Shown piece by piece: positions 50,404-61,377 of a stretch of 64,000 bases of DNA. A program made the position numbers and the translations under genes. The stretch covers positions 1 through 64,000 of the forward strand of contig JNEN01001222.1 in the NCBI GenBank assembly GCA_000697355.1, read 5' to 3'. Every line of letters begins with the position of its first letter. Within the stretch, counting starts at the first letter, position 1. This DNA is from Syncephalastrum monosporum B8922 (taxonomy: Eukaryota > Mucoromycota > Mucoromycetes > Mucorales > Syncephalastraceae). The notes below the pieces were generated by a model. The model did no database searches and was not told the DNA's origin. It saw only the letters and a program-made list of their open reading frames with translations.

Positions 50404-52935
50404 ATGAGCAGTAGTCGTAGAAGCAGTAGTAGTAGCAATAGGCGTAGTAGTAGCCTCTACATACTGGTAGTAGGCCTTGCCGTTCTATTTTCTTGTCCCA
50501 TGACTAGTATGGCGGCTACATACACTGCGGTAGGTCGCTTTGGCCACTCGGCCGTACTGGTCAATGACAGGTAGCACAATTCCGTTGATTTTCTGTCAAA
50601 GGGCGCGCCTCGCTAATCTTTTTAGAGCAGTATCATCTTCTATGGTGGCGACACATCCATCACCTCCTCAACCAGCACTCCATTATGGATCTCGGACATG
50701 GCTATTTTGCCAATCAACGTGCCGTATTCCTTGACTGATCCGCCTTGGCGGTCCCCGTCAGGACCGCAGAGTTCAGTGGGTGGACCTGTGGTGTACTCTC
50801 ACACGGCTTTTGTCGGCGGGAGCGAAAGCGACAGCATGATCCTCGTGGGTGGCGTCATGCCTGCCACCGAGAAAAGCAGCTCAGACGATGCCTCCGCCGC
50901 TTACAGCTACGCCAGGTCGTCCGGTCGCTGGAACTCCTTTAGACTTCCCACAGGCAATTACCTGAACCGAGAGGGGGCAGCCAGTTCAGTCACGAGCAAC
51001 GGGGATGCCTATGTAAGCCACGAAGCACTGTCTATGGAGGGCAATGCTTACAGGCTAGTTACTAGATATGGGGTGGTAAACGCGCCAGCGTCAACAGGAC
51101 GGGCACGACAAACGGGGGTACCCGAACCCGCCTCCCGCCCAACATGTACCGTATCAATACTCTTAACCCTGCTAATTCGTCCATTGCTCCCGACGCTTCG
51201 CCAATGCCCAACCTGCGCTATGCACACACTCAGACCCTCATCAACAACCGAACCATTGTCGTTCTCGGCGGCTTCGAGGGTCAGACCGGCGAGGCTGTGT
51301 CGCTTGCTGATATCTGGCTTTACGACATTTATGACAACCAATGGTCACACGTGAGCGCCAAGCTTGATAAGGACAATAAACCTGCCAATCGAAGCAGTCA
51401 TAGCCAGCTGCTGATGCCGGATGGAAAATCCATATTAATGTGAGTCCAAAGAAGGAGAACATAGGAGTCTGTGCTTATGGTTCTTACGGATAGTTACGGT
51501 GGCTACGACGGATACCATGTCTATAACGACGTGGCAGTACTCGACACACAGACTTGGACGTGGACCATCAAGAATACGAATGCAGCCGTGCAAGGTCGTG
51601 CTGACGTAAGTGCTCCTCATGTGTTTGACAACGATGGAGGTGACATAGAAGCTCACGTTTCATAGCATACAGGTAAGAATTTTGTTTGCCAACGATGCAT
51701 ATAAAAGCAGAAAAAAAGAACAGAAAGACTGAATGAAGACTCACGTGAGCAGCAACACTGGTCGGGACCAACATGATCGTTGCGTTTGGGTTTACAGGTA
51801 AACAGAAGCATGCTAATAAAACACTCGTCTAGTATTATTATGACTATGATTAGCTTCGTTTTAACGCATGCAAAAATCAGGTGTCTCCACCGCCCTGACG
51901 GTGATGTCCGATATCGAGGTGCTCGACATCACGACATGGAGCTGGACCTCGGTCTACACACCCTCGCCAGATTATGCTACAGGCAACACCATCGAGAACG
52001 GCACTGGCACTGACAATGGATCCATGACTGTCGCCCCCAACATGCCCTCCTTGGCTATCGTGGCCGGATCAATTACGGGCGTCGTCGTCGTGCTCGTTTT
52101 GATCATTGTGGCACTGTACATGTTCAATTATCATCGGCGGAAACAGCGACGGGAAAACAGTTCACCGATACCTGCATATACACAATCACAGCACTCAGGC
52201 CCGCCCGCGCATGCCGAAGCGCAGTCAGATCATCATCGGCTTTGTGTAGGTTCAGATGACGACGCAGTGTTGCTCAAACAAACAATGCGGCAGACCGATC
52301 CGCCCCTCACACGTGCAGCCACTCGGCTGCATGTTGTCCCTGTGCAGCTCTATGAACAATACGAGCACGAACATCCGTTGCCGTCCGCCTCGCTGATCTC
52401 ACCTTACATCCTCTCACCCCCGATTGCCCGACAGAGCTACCCGCCTGCACACTCGGAGGTCTTGTTACGGCGTGCCGCGACCACGCCCGTCCGCTATTAT
52501 CGCAATGGCGGGTACGATGATCCTATCAGTAAACCTGACGAAGCGCATAACATTGTCCCGTCACCGCCTCTCCCTTCTCCCTCGTCGGTGGCCGTCGTTC
52601 GCCGCGCCGCCACCACACCCCGCGCCGCCTCCTCTGCCAATTCCCAGCAGCAACGCCAGCGCTATGACACCATGGATGAGGATGGATCGATCTTTGATCA
52701 GCAAGAGTTTATCCTGCGAAACGACGATGATAGCCATATCACCGTGATAGAGGACTCTGACGAACCAAACACGGTTATCCATGACAATCCGGCGAAAGAC
52801 AACGCAGAAAATAGAAAACATAGTAATAGTAATCATAGCAATCACACCGATCATACTAGTCACCCTGTGCAATATAATAGCAACAAACAAAGAGGGCACA
52901 GGTCATCTTGGGATGAATATGCCCCATCCTATTAA
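50404..52935 (+). CDS. Kelch-repeat type I membrane protein (713 aa)
   Basis: Exons are 50404-50570, 50631-51012, 51066-51439, 51494-51605, 51666-51672, 51753-51797 and 51881-52935, 714 codons in total. A signal or anchor segment (LYILVVGLAVLFSCPMTSMA) is followed by kelch-type beta-propeller blades: GRFGHSAVLVND, SIIFYGGD, HTQTLINNRTIVVLGGFEG, SHSQLLMPDGKSILM and HTATLVGTNMIVAFGF. One membrane helix (ITGVVVVLVLIIVALYMFNY) precedes a cytosolic tail of about 280 residues rich in Ser, Pro and His. A 7-nt microexon (51666-51672) encodes part of HTATLVG, and the blade is broken without it. Secreted or transmembrane kelch proteins of this design are common in Mucoromycota. The ligand is unknown. 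Confidence 0.85.
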
Positions 52936-53251
52936 CCGAGTATGTGTTGCTCTTACATTTACACACATTGCGCAATTTTTTATACCGAATGAGGAAATTA
53001 CAGATCATCAAATGATTTGACAGGGCCCTATTTCCCTTCAAATCCATCTCTGCCGAGGCGACGGACCTTTGCAAACCCAATTGGGGCCCAATTATTTTCC
53101 CCGAAACACAGGAATTGACTTGCGTCATGAAAGCTCATGCTTTTCGGTGACATCCGCTGCGTTTTCTGTGTGTGTGTGTCTCACCCTCCTTCTTTCGCTC
53201 TTTCGCTCCCTCTATCTCTCTCTCTTCTACTTCTTTACTGCATACGTAAAG
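52936..53251. other. Intergenic upstream of the ligase
   Basis: About 316 bp with a TG repeat near 53166-53180 and a C/T-rich tract (53190-53235) just before the ligase ATG, a common fungal promoter feature. No gene. Confidence 0.5.
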
Positions 53252-54975
53252 ATGAGCAACACCCTTCTCTCTATTTTCCAGGACAAACAAAGGGCAAACC
53301 AGACTGCGGTCATCATCCCGTCGTCGTGCCCGACCCCGGCTAAACTCACCTACGCACAGCTGTTCGACGCGGTCACCGATTTCGCAAACCAACTGCTGCA
53401 GCAGGTGCCCGATTTGACGCCTGGCAGCGCTGTCGCCATCTCGTACGTCAATTCGCTCGAGTTCACCATTGCTTTCCTCGCGACTGGTCTCCTGCGACTC
53501 GTCTCTGCGCCACTGAATCCCAACTACACCGAGGACGAATTCAATTTTTACTTGGAGGACTCCAAGGCGAAGGCCATGATCGTCCCGCCAGGATCAATCC
53601 AGAACCCAAAACATGCGGCTGTTCTCGCTGCTCGCAAACAGGGAACGGCCGTCGTTGAGGCCAAGTGGACCGGCAACGCGATTCAGCTCCAAGGACCTTC
53701 TAAGGGCCGCTCACAGAAGGTGGTGTTTGAACCTCAGCCAGACGATATTACCTTACTGTTACACACGAGTGGCACTACCGGACGACCCAAAGGTATAAGA
53801 TCTGTTGTGTGTGAAAAATATACCCAACAACAGAACAATACAATGGTTGAGATCGCTGACGCTGTTTATGTTTATGCACAGGCGTCCCGTTGTCCCACCT
53901 CAACCTTGTCACCACCATGCGAAACATTGTCCGCACCTACGAGCTCACCCCTCAGGACCGCACCTTGCTGGTAATGCCCCTATTCCACGTACATGGTCTC
54001 CTCTGCGGTCTGCTCGCCACTTTTCTTTCCGGCGGTGTCGTCGTGATTCCCGAGCGCTTCAGCGCGTCCCACTTTTGGTCCGACTTTAACGAGAACGGAT
54101 GCAACTGGTATACCGCGGGTAAGTTTATCCAAAAAACGGGTAATTTTGTGAGCGTTATACCTTTTTCACTAACGCATTATCTGCCCTATCAATCGATAGT
54201 CCCTACTATCCACCAGATCCTGCTTCGTAACCCCCCTTCCAAAGTCCCCTCGATCCGCTTCATCCGCTCCTGCTCGTCTAGTCTCGCACCGGCCACCTTC
54301 CACGCCCTGGAAGAGCACTTCAAGGCTCCTGTCCTGGAGGCCTACGCCATGACCGAGGCATCGCATCAGATGACGTCGAACCCTCTGCCTCAGTACGGCC
54401 CACGCAAGCCTGGCTCAGTTGGTCTGGGCCAGGGCGTTGAAGTTGTGATCCTCAACGAGCAAGGCGATCCGGTGGAAGAAGGAGAGGTGTGTATCAAGGG
54501 CGCCAACGTCACCAAGGGATATCTCAACAACCCGGAAGCGACCGCAAAGTCCTTCACCAAGGATGGGTACTTCCGTACTGGCGACCAGGGCAAAAAGGAC
54601 AAGGACGGCTATCTGGTGCTGACCGGCCGCATCAAGGAGCTGATCAACCGCGGCGGCGAGAAGATCTCTCCGCTCGAACTGGATGCGACTTTGCTGAGCC
54701 ATCCCAAGGTGGCTGAGGCGGTGACATTTGCCGTGCCTGACCCGATGTACGGCCAGGAAGTGCATGCGGCTGTGGTCCTGAAAGAAAAAGGCCAAGAGGC
54801 GGCGATCGAACGTGAGCTGCAGGCATACTGCCAGACCAAGGTCGCCAAATTTAAGGTGCCCAAGCGGATTTACGTCACAGAGGTGATGCCGAAGACGGCC
54901 ACGGGTAAGATCCAGCGTCGCGTGGTCAGTCAGACCTTCTTCAAGGAACCTGCCCCGGCGCGTGCCAAGCTTTAA
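53252..54975 (+). CDS. PCS60: Peroxisomal AMP-forming acyl-CoA/oxalyl-CoA synthetase, Pcs60-like (517 aa)
   Basis: Exons are 53252-53792, 53882-54118 and 54200-54975, 518 codons in total. An ANL-superfamily ligase that activates a carboxylate as AMP-ester and transfers it to CoA; plant and yeast relatives use oxalate. Motifs are the phosphate loop LLLHTSGTTGRPKG (split by intron 1), MPLFHVHGLLCGLL, EAYAMTEASHQMTSNPLP, GYFRTGDQG, TGRIKELINRGGEKISP and the C-terminal lysine in TATGKIQRR. The protein ends AKL, a peroxisomal targeting signal 1. Length and the MTSNPLP signature fit Pcs60/AAE3 rather than long-chain acyl-CoA synthetases. Confidence 0.93.
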
Positions 54976-55390
54976 ATCAAGAGAACGACAAGAAAAATAA
55001 GACTGTGAATAGAATTATATCTGAAAAAACTCAATATCATCCTACTTGACTTTCATGTCAAAGCACCGGCTCTAGAAGATATGCACAAAAACCATTTCCT
55101 TAATGTTCGTTTTTTACGCAGGAATCGACACTTGCGCTCAGACGCTCAAACCAAAAAATGTCGAATTCATTAAACGCCATCACCTTTTCGACAAAACTGG
55201 TTGGGACGCATGACGCCACATGTCGCTCTTCTTCCTTTGATGATGGTATCAATCCATAAGTGCCATTACTCTATGTGTATCCTAGGATATCATCGACTAT
55301 TCAACCTTTCCGATAGCGCCATCGAATCAGGCACCCTATCATTGACACCCACGCAATAATATGTGGTACAAAGCATACCGTCAGGACGCC

Positions 55391-55419
<29 letters not shown>
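55391..55419 (+). repeat. Poly(A) run of 29
   Basis: Twenty-nine consecutive A residues. It could be a slippage tract or the tail of a retroposed sequence. I see no target-site duplication or recognisable SINE/LINE body upstream. Confidence 0.85.
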
Positions 55420-55422
<3 letters not shown>

Positions 55423-55529
55423 CTGTGTTGGCATAATAAAAGCTGTACACAGTGGTGGAAGATCTGTACCTTATTCTGCTCTCAATGCAGTTCTTTAGAC
55501 TTATGGGGAGGAGTCAACCTCAAGCCACC

Positions 55530-55897
55530 ATGTGCGAGGCTTTTGTTCACGCGAGTCGGGTAGGTTGAGCATCTTAACAGTCAGTCAATCATTTCTTCTA
55601 CCCCAGCGGCTGCCAATAATTTGTGTTATTCATGCCGCTCGCCACTTCGGGGTGAACGAGCACGCCACGCGCGCGCTCAAAGGACATGCCACACGACATG
55701 CCGTCAGAAAATACCGCCAGGTGAGTGCCGTCGTGTGGAGGATGGCTGCGACAAAGGCACTGTGGCAGTCAGGTGAATGGGCCTTGCGGTGGGACCCCGG
55801 GGCGTTGCAATGGAGACATGATGAGTACCTGTCCTTCTGGCGCGGTGCGATTACGTTTTACCGCGATCAGCCTTCCCCTTTCGCGCCATCGTCATAA
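55530..55897 (+). CDS. Small three-exon gene, 90-aa protein of unknown function
   Basis: Exons are 55530-55559, 55607-55720 and 55769-55897, 91 codons in total; introns of 47 and 48 nt have canonical ends. The ATG sits in a strong context (CCACCATG). The product contains RRLPIICVIHAARHFGVNEH, a basic helix (RALKGHATRHAVRKYRQ) and a Trp-rich end (WALRWDPGALQW, YLSFWRGAITFYRDQP). High aromatic content and consistent phase argue for real coding sequence. No family recognised; a transposon-derived fragment is possible given the nearby poly(A) run. Confidence 0.45.
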
Positions 55898-56336
55898 GAG
55901 CATCGGCCACGTCCACAGATTACCGTCCGCTTGACACGCTTCAGCCCGTAACAATAAACTGGAATGCCAGCTCCACTGACCTCCCACCACTTGGCTTGGC
56001 ACCTATCGCTCATACCGTTGGGCAGAAAGGGATGCAGTATGTCTATTTGAATGTGGCAAATTTTTTTTCCACAGGTGCGGGTCATGGATTCCACGTACGA
56101 CGCGGGCAGTTTCACCGGTCCTACCATGTTGCCAGGGCGAAGATTTCCAAATGCACGCTTGTTTGTTGTATGAATGCAATCACCTTGGGATGCTTAAAAT
56201 GCTCCCCACATCACGCATACTCTCAAATTATATCCACTGTTGCCTACTCTCCCCCTAACCTTTTTCTCCTCTCTCTCTCTTTCTCTCTCTCCCTCTCTCT
56301 TGCTTTTTCATTTCCTGCCTCAATATCATTAGACTC
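55898..56336. other. Intergenic upstream of the esterase
   Basis: About 440 bp ending in a long C/T-rich tract (56256-56305) before the esterase ATG. Short frames on both strands are unsupported. Confidence 0.5.
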
Positions 56337-57736
56337 ATGCTGCTTCCAACCTTATCATTGCTGCTAATGCAATGTGTGTTTCCTCCATACAGTGCCTATG
56401 CCGCCCCGATAGCACCCTTTGACTTTAACGTTATTAAGACCCTCTTCTCCTTTGGCGACTCCTATACTACGCAAAATCTCAATACGCAGACGTTGATCTA
56501 CGCCTGCCCTGACTGCACTTCAGCGGGCGGGCCCAATTGGGTGGAATACCTCGTCCGCCTTCATCCTATGCAATACTGGAACCTTGCCTACAACAGTGCA
56601 CCAATAGACAACGCGTTGGTTGGTCAGGTAATATTAACACTAAGAAGAAAGAAGAGTCGTGTTGTCTATCCAACGGGCTGGATATCACAATGTTGACGAA
56701 CGCCCCCACTCTATGCATATCTAACGTGTTTTATATTATTTTGACTTTAACTTTCACGGCGTTTAGCCCGAATCGTAAGTCAAGGACATGAATCCACTTT
56801 TATTACACACCTCACGAAAAGTAATCTGGTATAGACTTGTCACTGATGTCACGACTCAAATTACCGACATGTTCCCCAACTTGTTTTTGAACACGGCGTA
56901 TGGTGCCGCGCGCGGTGTGCAGCCATGGCAACCCAGCTCCACCCTTTACACCATCTGGGTCGGCATCAATGACATTGACCTGACCGCGTCATGGAACGAC
57001 ACAGATACACTTGATGATCAGTTGATGCAACACTATGGCAACTTGGTGGCAAGTGATATGAAAAGAAAAAAAGAAAAACTCTGAAAGCATCCATTATTCT
57101 GATGCGTTACGCATATCTAGGACTTTATTCAGGTCAAGCAACCTGGTGGCAACATGATGCTACTTAATGTACCTCCCATCGACCGCTCCCCGCTTTGGCT
57201 AGATACACCGGCCATGCATACCGTGAAGCATCGTGTCCGTGGCAAGTAGCACCTAAACAAATCTGCTACCCCTGCATGAATGGATCAGCTGACCTTTTCC
57301 ATTTTGGTAGAATATAACCAAAAACTGAGCGAACTTGCGCAGGACAAGAATGTGATGCTGTTTGATGCGTGGTCAGCGTTCACGCAGATGCTAGATCACC
57401 CGGAGAACTATGGCATCACCAACACCACAACCTACTGCGATTGGTGAGTAGGACCTTCTAGAGTACTTTGAGCGGGTCACGTGCTTCCCGCGCAACAGAA
57501 CTCCCTGACATGTTCTCTGACACAAAGCTTATTTTTCCTCAGGAACGCTCCCACGGGCTGTCTCCCGATTGAAGAGTGAGAATCTCAAAGAAAATCATAA
57601 TACGTATGCATGTATCTCACTTATCATGTGTCCTCTGATATTTAGGTACTTTTGGTACAATGACCTCCACCCCACGTTCAAGATCCACGGCATACTCGCC
57701 CAATTCATCTACGAATTTCTAATCACCCGGCATTAA
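56337..57736 (+). CDS. Secreted SGNH/GDSL esterase, CE16-like (296 aa)
   Basis: Exons are 56337-56627, 56767-56774, 56835-57048, 57121-57241, 57311-57443, 57543-57575 and 57646-57736, 297 codons in total. A signal peptide (MLLPTLSLLLMQCVFPPYS) precedes the SGNH hydrolase. Ser42 in FSFGDSYTT is the block I nucleophile, GGPNWVEYLV follows, IWVGINDID holds the block III Asn, and YNDLHPT gives the Asp/His of block V. Such enzymes remove acetyl or acyl groups from plant polysaccharides or lipids. Exon 2 is an 8-nt microexon. Introns 3 (57049-57120) and 4 (57242-57310) both use GC donors (gcaagt). Confidence 0.87.
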
Positions 57737-60305
57737 CACATGTACAATATTTCAACACATCAATCGAGCTGTACATAAAGCAATGTATTACATAAGGCAG
57801 CCATATACAGTTTCTATTAATTTATAAATAAATGTAGTAAATGTACAAATCACGAAAGAGATCATGAAGGCATTCCTGGATGAAAGCATCTGAAACACTA
57901 TATCCATTTGCTTTCCGTGTGGGACCGTGTTCACATGCATGATGCGAGCGCACGCGTACATCTCGATATCTCAAGGAGCGACATGAATGCGCATCATACC
58001 AAATTATACCGTGACGCCCGCCTAGATTCACATGTGCGGTCACGGGTATATTCGCATGCAGTACTGCGTATGTCATGTCTGTGGGCTGGCTTCTTCAACG
58101 AAGCACTCCATCTAAGAGGCATTATCCGGTCGGGCAAACGAAGACAAAATCTATCAGTAAGAGTAGGGGTACTAAAAAGCGTATTTTATTAGGAAACAGG
58201 TTATAATCATGAAGTTCCGAGACTATGGATGCCAATGGAAATAGAATCAGGCCTAAGACATTATGCTTGAAATAGCGGGATAGCGAATGACATGACCAAG
58301 AAGTGCTTAAGGCTGATCTCAAAGTTGGCCGTGGCCAGATAGCTGTATGCTAGTCCGGACTTGAAATACTCAACGAGACCTTTGGCACAGATTCGAAAGT
58401 TCACCATTGAGAGAACCACAAATGGAGCAATTGTGTGCCGCAAGTAAACTGACACAAACCTGTTATGCAATGTGACTTCTGCAACTACTAGAAGCTGCCC
58501 TGCTGTCATCAGCTCTTTGAGGTCTGAGAACTTGTTGCCTACTGGAATGCATTTTGACGCCGAGATACTGGAAAGCAATCTTTGTCAAGAACAATGCTGT
58601 CAAAATGGCATAGTTCCTTTTTGAAGAATAGCAGAGAACGCAATGCGGGATCACCAGTCTCATGCTTTACTACGAGTGATATTGGCACCACTTATTCTCA
58701 AAAGAGACACAGCCACTTTCACTAGACAAGCTATTTTGTCGCCAAGCCAAGACGGCCGACATACATTCTGCCCGTATTGCTGCTTACTCCATTTTGCGCC
58801 AGAACTCGCTGGTAGCTTCTTCCAGCAAAACCATAATGCTGACTATAGGCAAACAGTTGATATCCTTCCAGGATACCGAAGACCGCAATGATAGTCTTCG
58901 TCCTCTCACTAGGCAATGAAAGCAAGTGGTAATGAGAGTAAACTCTATTTATACCGAGACAGCTCTAAAATAAGTGTATGTATGGGCATTCAATTCTTAT
59001 TTTCTGTGTGATATACATACGGAGGCGTACAGTGTACTGTGCATAAACAAAGATCTCACGCAAGAGGTACATGACTGCGAAGCGAGAATAAAAGTTCTAG
59101 CAAAGGTTTATGCGGACAAAAGACTGCATTGCGCTAAAAGACTACGTGTTTCCGAAATTGATAGCTGGAGAGCGATCATAAAAGTGGCTAAGTTTTTGAT
59201 ACGCTTTTGTCCTTATTTCCTATATCAAAGATCAGAAGCGCCCTAGGACAGCATTACGCGAAAGTATCCGCATTTTTTCAGCAAGGGTGGATTCATGCAT
59301 TCGCTTACCTTTGCCTTTAAAAAGACCTGCTTTTAAAAGATTTTCAAACATATTCCATTGTTAGCTGTCACAATTAACAATTAAGAAATATTGTTTCGAT
59401 GTTTTCGTCAGCATTCAATACTGACGGTCAATGGCAGAAAGCGCTAGCACAGGCATCCTGCTTCGGCGCTTCCATCCCTTGAAAAGCAGAACAAGTTCTG
59501 TAGTCTCTCACTACCTACAAGGAAGCAGCACCTCCGCCTTTTGAACAGCACAGTGGATACCAGATGGGCTTACTTCCAATTTGGTAGGTAAATTTCAAAA
59601 GGGCTGGCAATTTCGTGTTGCTGAAACTCACTGTCAATAAGAGAGAGAGAAACAGAGAAAACTACTCCATCGCTAGAGCTATAGTCTGCGGTAGTCAACT
59701 CGACATATCGTGGGCGATAGGCAGTAATGAATGAAGTCGGTAGCAAGACATTAATCAACCCTCTCCGCGTTGTGTAAAGTCATCGATGCCGAGGTTTGAA
59801 CGCATATAAAGCTGTCATAGCAATGAGCTCCTACCATTTTAGCCCTGATGCTGTCATTTTTGTTTGATTATAACGTATGGGAACGATAGGATTGTGCACA
59901 GCTTACAAAGTCAGATAATGCAAGGTGTATTAGAACGTAAGAATTGTGCGCCAAAAGCAGATACCGCAAACGCTGGAAATCTCTCCTTCACCAACGGCAA
60001 TGGGCAACCTGCATTCATATATCAATCTGTTAATTTTGAGGTTTATGTTTCGATCAGATAGATATACGGCTATAACTTCTATCAGTAGCGTATACCTTCG
60101 TAGCCCCCCAGACTCTGTGACAATATGTCGTAGTATGCTTCTAAACAGCAGTGTACAAGCTTTTGTTACATACAGACACCGGCGTAGGCGTAGTGACACC
60201 GGCGTACGGCGTCTGAACAATTTTTCACGAAATGCATAACAGGCAGAATTCTTATGTCGATTTTTCATACTCCCTTTCCGACGTATCCGTCCCAAGTCTG
60301 TTGTC
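57737..60305. other. Gene-poor stretch of about 2.5 kb with decayed frames
   Basis: No ATG-initiated or cleanly spliced gene was found. Minus-strand frames at 58925-58731 and 58578-58261 have protein-like composition (for example TIIAVFGILEGYQLFAYS and LVEYFKSGLAYSYLATANFE) but lack starts and are joined by no convincing splicing. They may be remnants of a gene or transposon. A plus-strand frame at 58974-59246 is similar. No tRNA or simple repeat of note, apart from a short GA run near 59640. Confidence 0.45.
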
Positions 60306-61321
60306 ATGATTGGCCCCTCCATACCAGAACATTTGCTCAAAGCGAAACGAGAACGCGAAGAGAAAGAAACGGAAGAAAAGCAAGAAACAGAAGCGCCTCC
60401 CTCTGAATCCCCGCCTAATGATCAAGAAGAGGATGGCGACGACGACGATGCTGATGCCTTTGCACCAGCGCTTCCTCCCGATCTTTTGGAGGCGCGTCAA
60501 AAACAAAAGCAAACGCACGAGCCACAACCCAAACGGAGAGTGGGAGCAGTCGGTCCCACTTTACCGCCTGGCCTGCAACGATCTTACCTCGAAGACATTG
60601 CGGATGATGACGACGATGTTGTTGGACCCCGTCTTCCTAGCAACTATGACCCAGAGCAAGAGTCAAAACAGTCTGCTATTGCTGCCATAGAAGCCCGTGC
60701 TCAGCAGAGTCGAGAAGCGATGGATGAAGCGGCCCGCGATGCAAAGTCAAAAAAGGTCGAACGAGACGAGTGGATGCTCTTGCCACCCGAAATAGATTAT
60801 TTGAGAAATGGTACGTGCCTACTGCGTGGCCTCCGAAGCATCACTGATAGAGTGTCTTTCTTTAGCTGACTCCTCAAAGTCACGTGGCTTTAACAACCGA
60901 CAATTGTCTGAAAGTGAGCGGGATCGCAGCATATGGACCGATTCTCCTGCCGAGAGGGAACGTAAGCGAAAAGCAGCTATGATGGAAGAAGCGGAGGATC
61001 CGCGCCAACGACAGCAACGCCCTGCACCCAAGCCTGCAGCTCCCCCACCTGTGGTTGTGGTAAGTGCATATCTATATACGTGCTGAGATGACTGAGGTGC
61101 GTCTATAGGAATCAAGGGGTAAATCATTGGTCGAGATCCACAAAGAACTGGCAAAGAACAAGAAATTGAAGCGCAAGGAAGACGAGGATGACCCTTCCAA
61201 GCGACCCTTTGATCGTGAGAAGGATCTCATGGCAGCACGGCCAATGAACAGAAAGAGCAAGCAGGATCTATTAAAGAGCTCATACGAGCTCGGTGGTCGA
61301 TTTAATCGTGGCAATATGTAA
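60306..61321 (+). CDS. GPALPP-motif protein (DUF3752), 303 aa
   Basis: Exons are 60306-60810, 60866-61059 and 61109-61321, 304 codons in total. The repeated motif that names the family appears as MIGPSIPEHLL, APALPPDLLEA, VGPTLPPGL and VGPRLPSNYD. The C-terminal DUF3752 region has WTDSPAERERKRK, SLVEIHKELAKNKKLKRKED and FDREKDLMAARPM. The protein is highly charged, with Asp/Glu and Lys/Arg runs, and is probably disordered and nuclear. Its molecular role is poorly known. It converges with the ceramidase gene, whose stop codon lies 56 bp away. Confidence 0.88.
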
Positions 61322-61377
61322 AAGGATGCATCTCGCTTTCTCTCTCTCTCTATCTATCTATAGTCAATGCCTCTATT

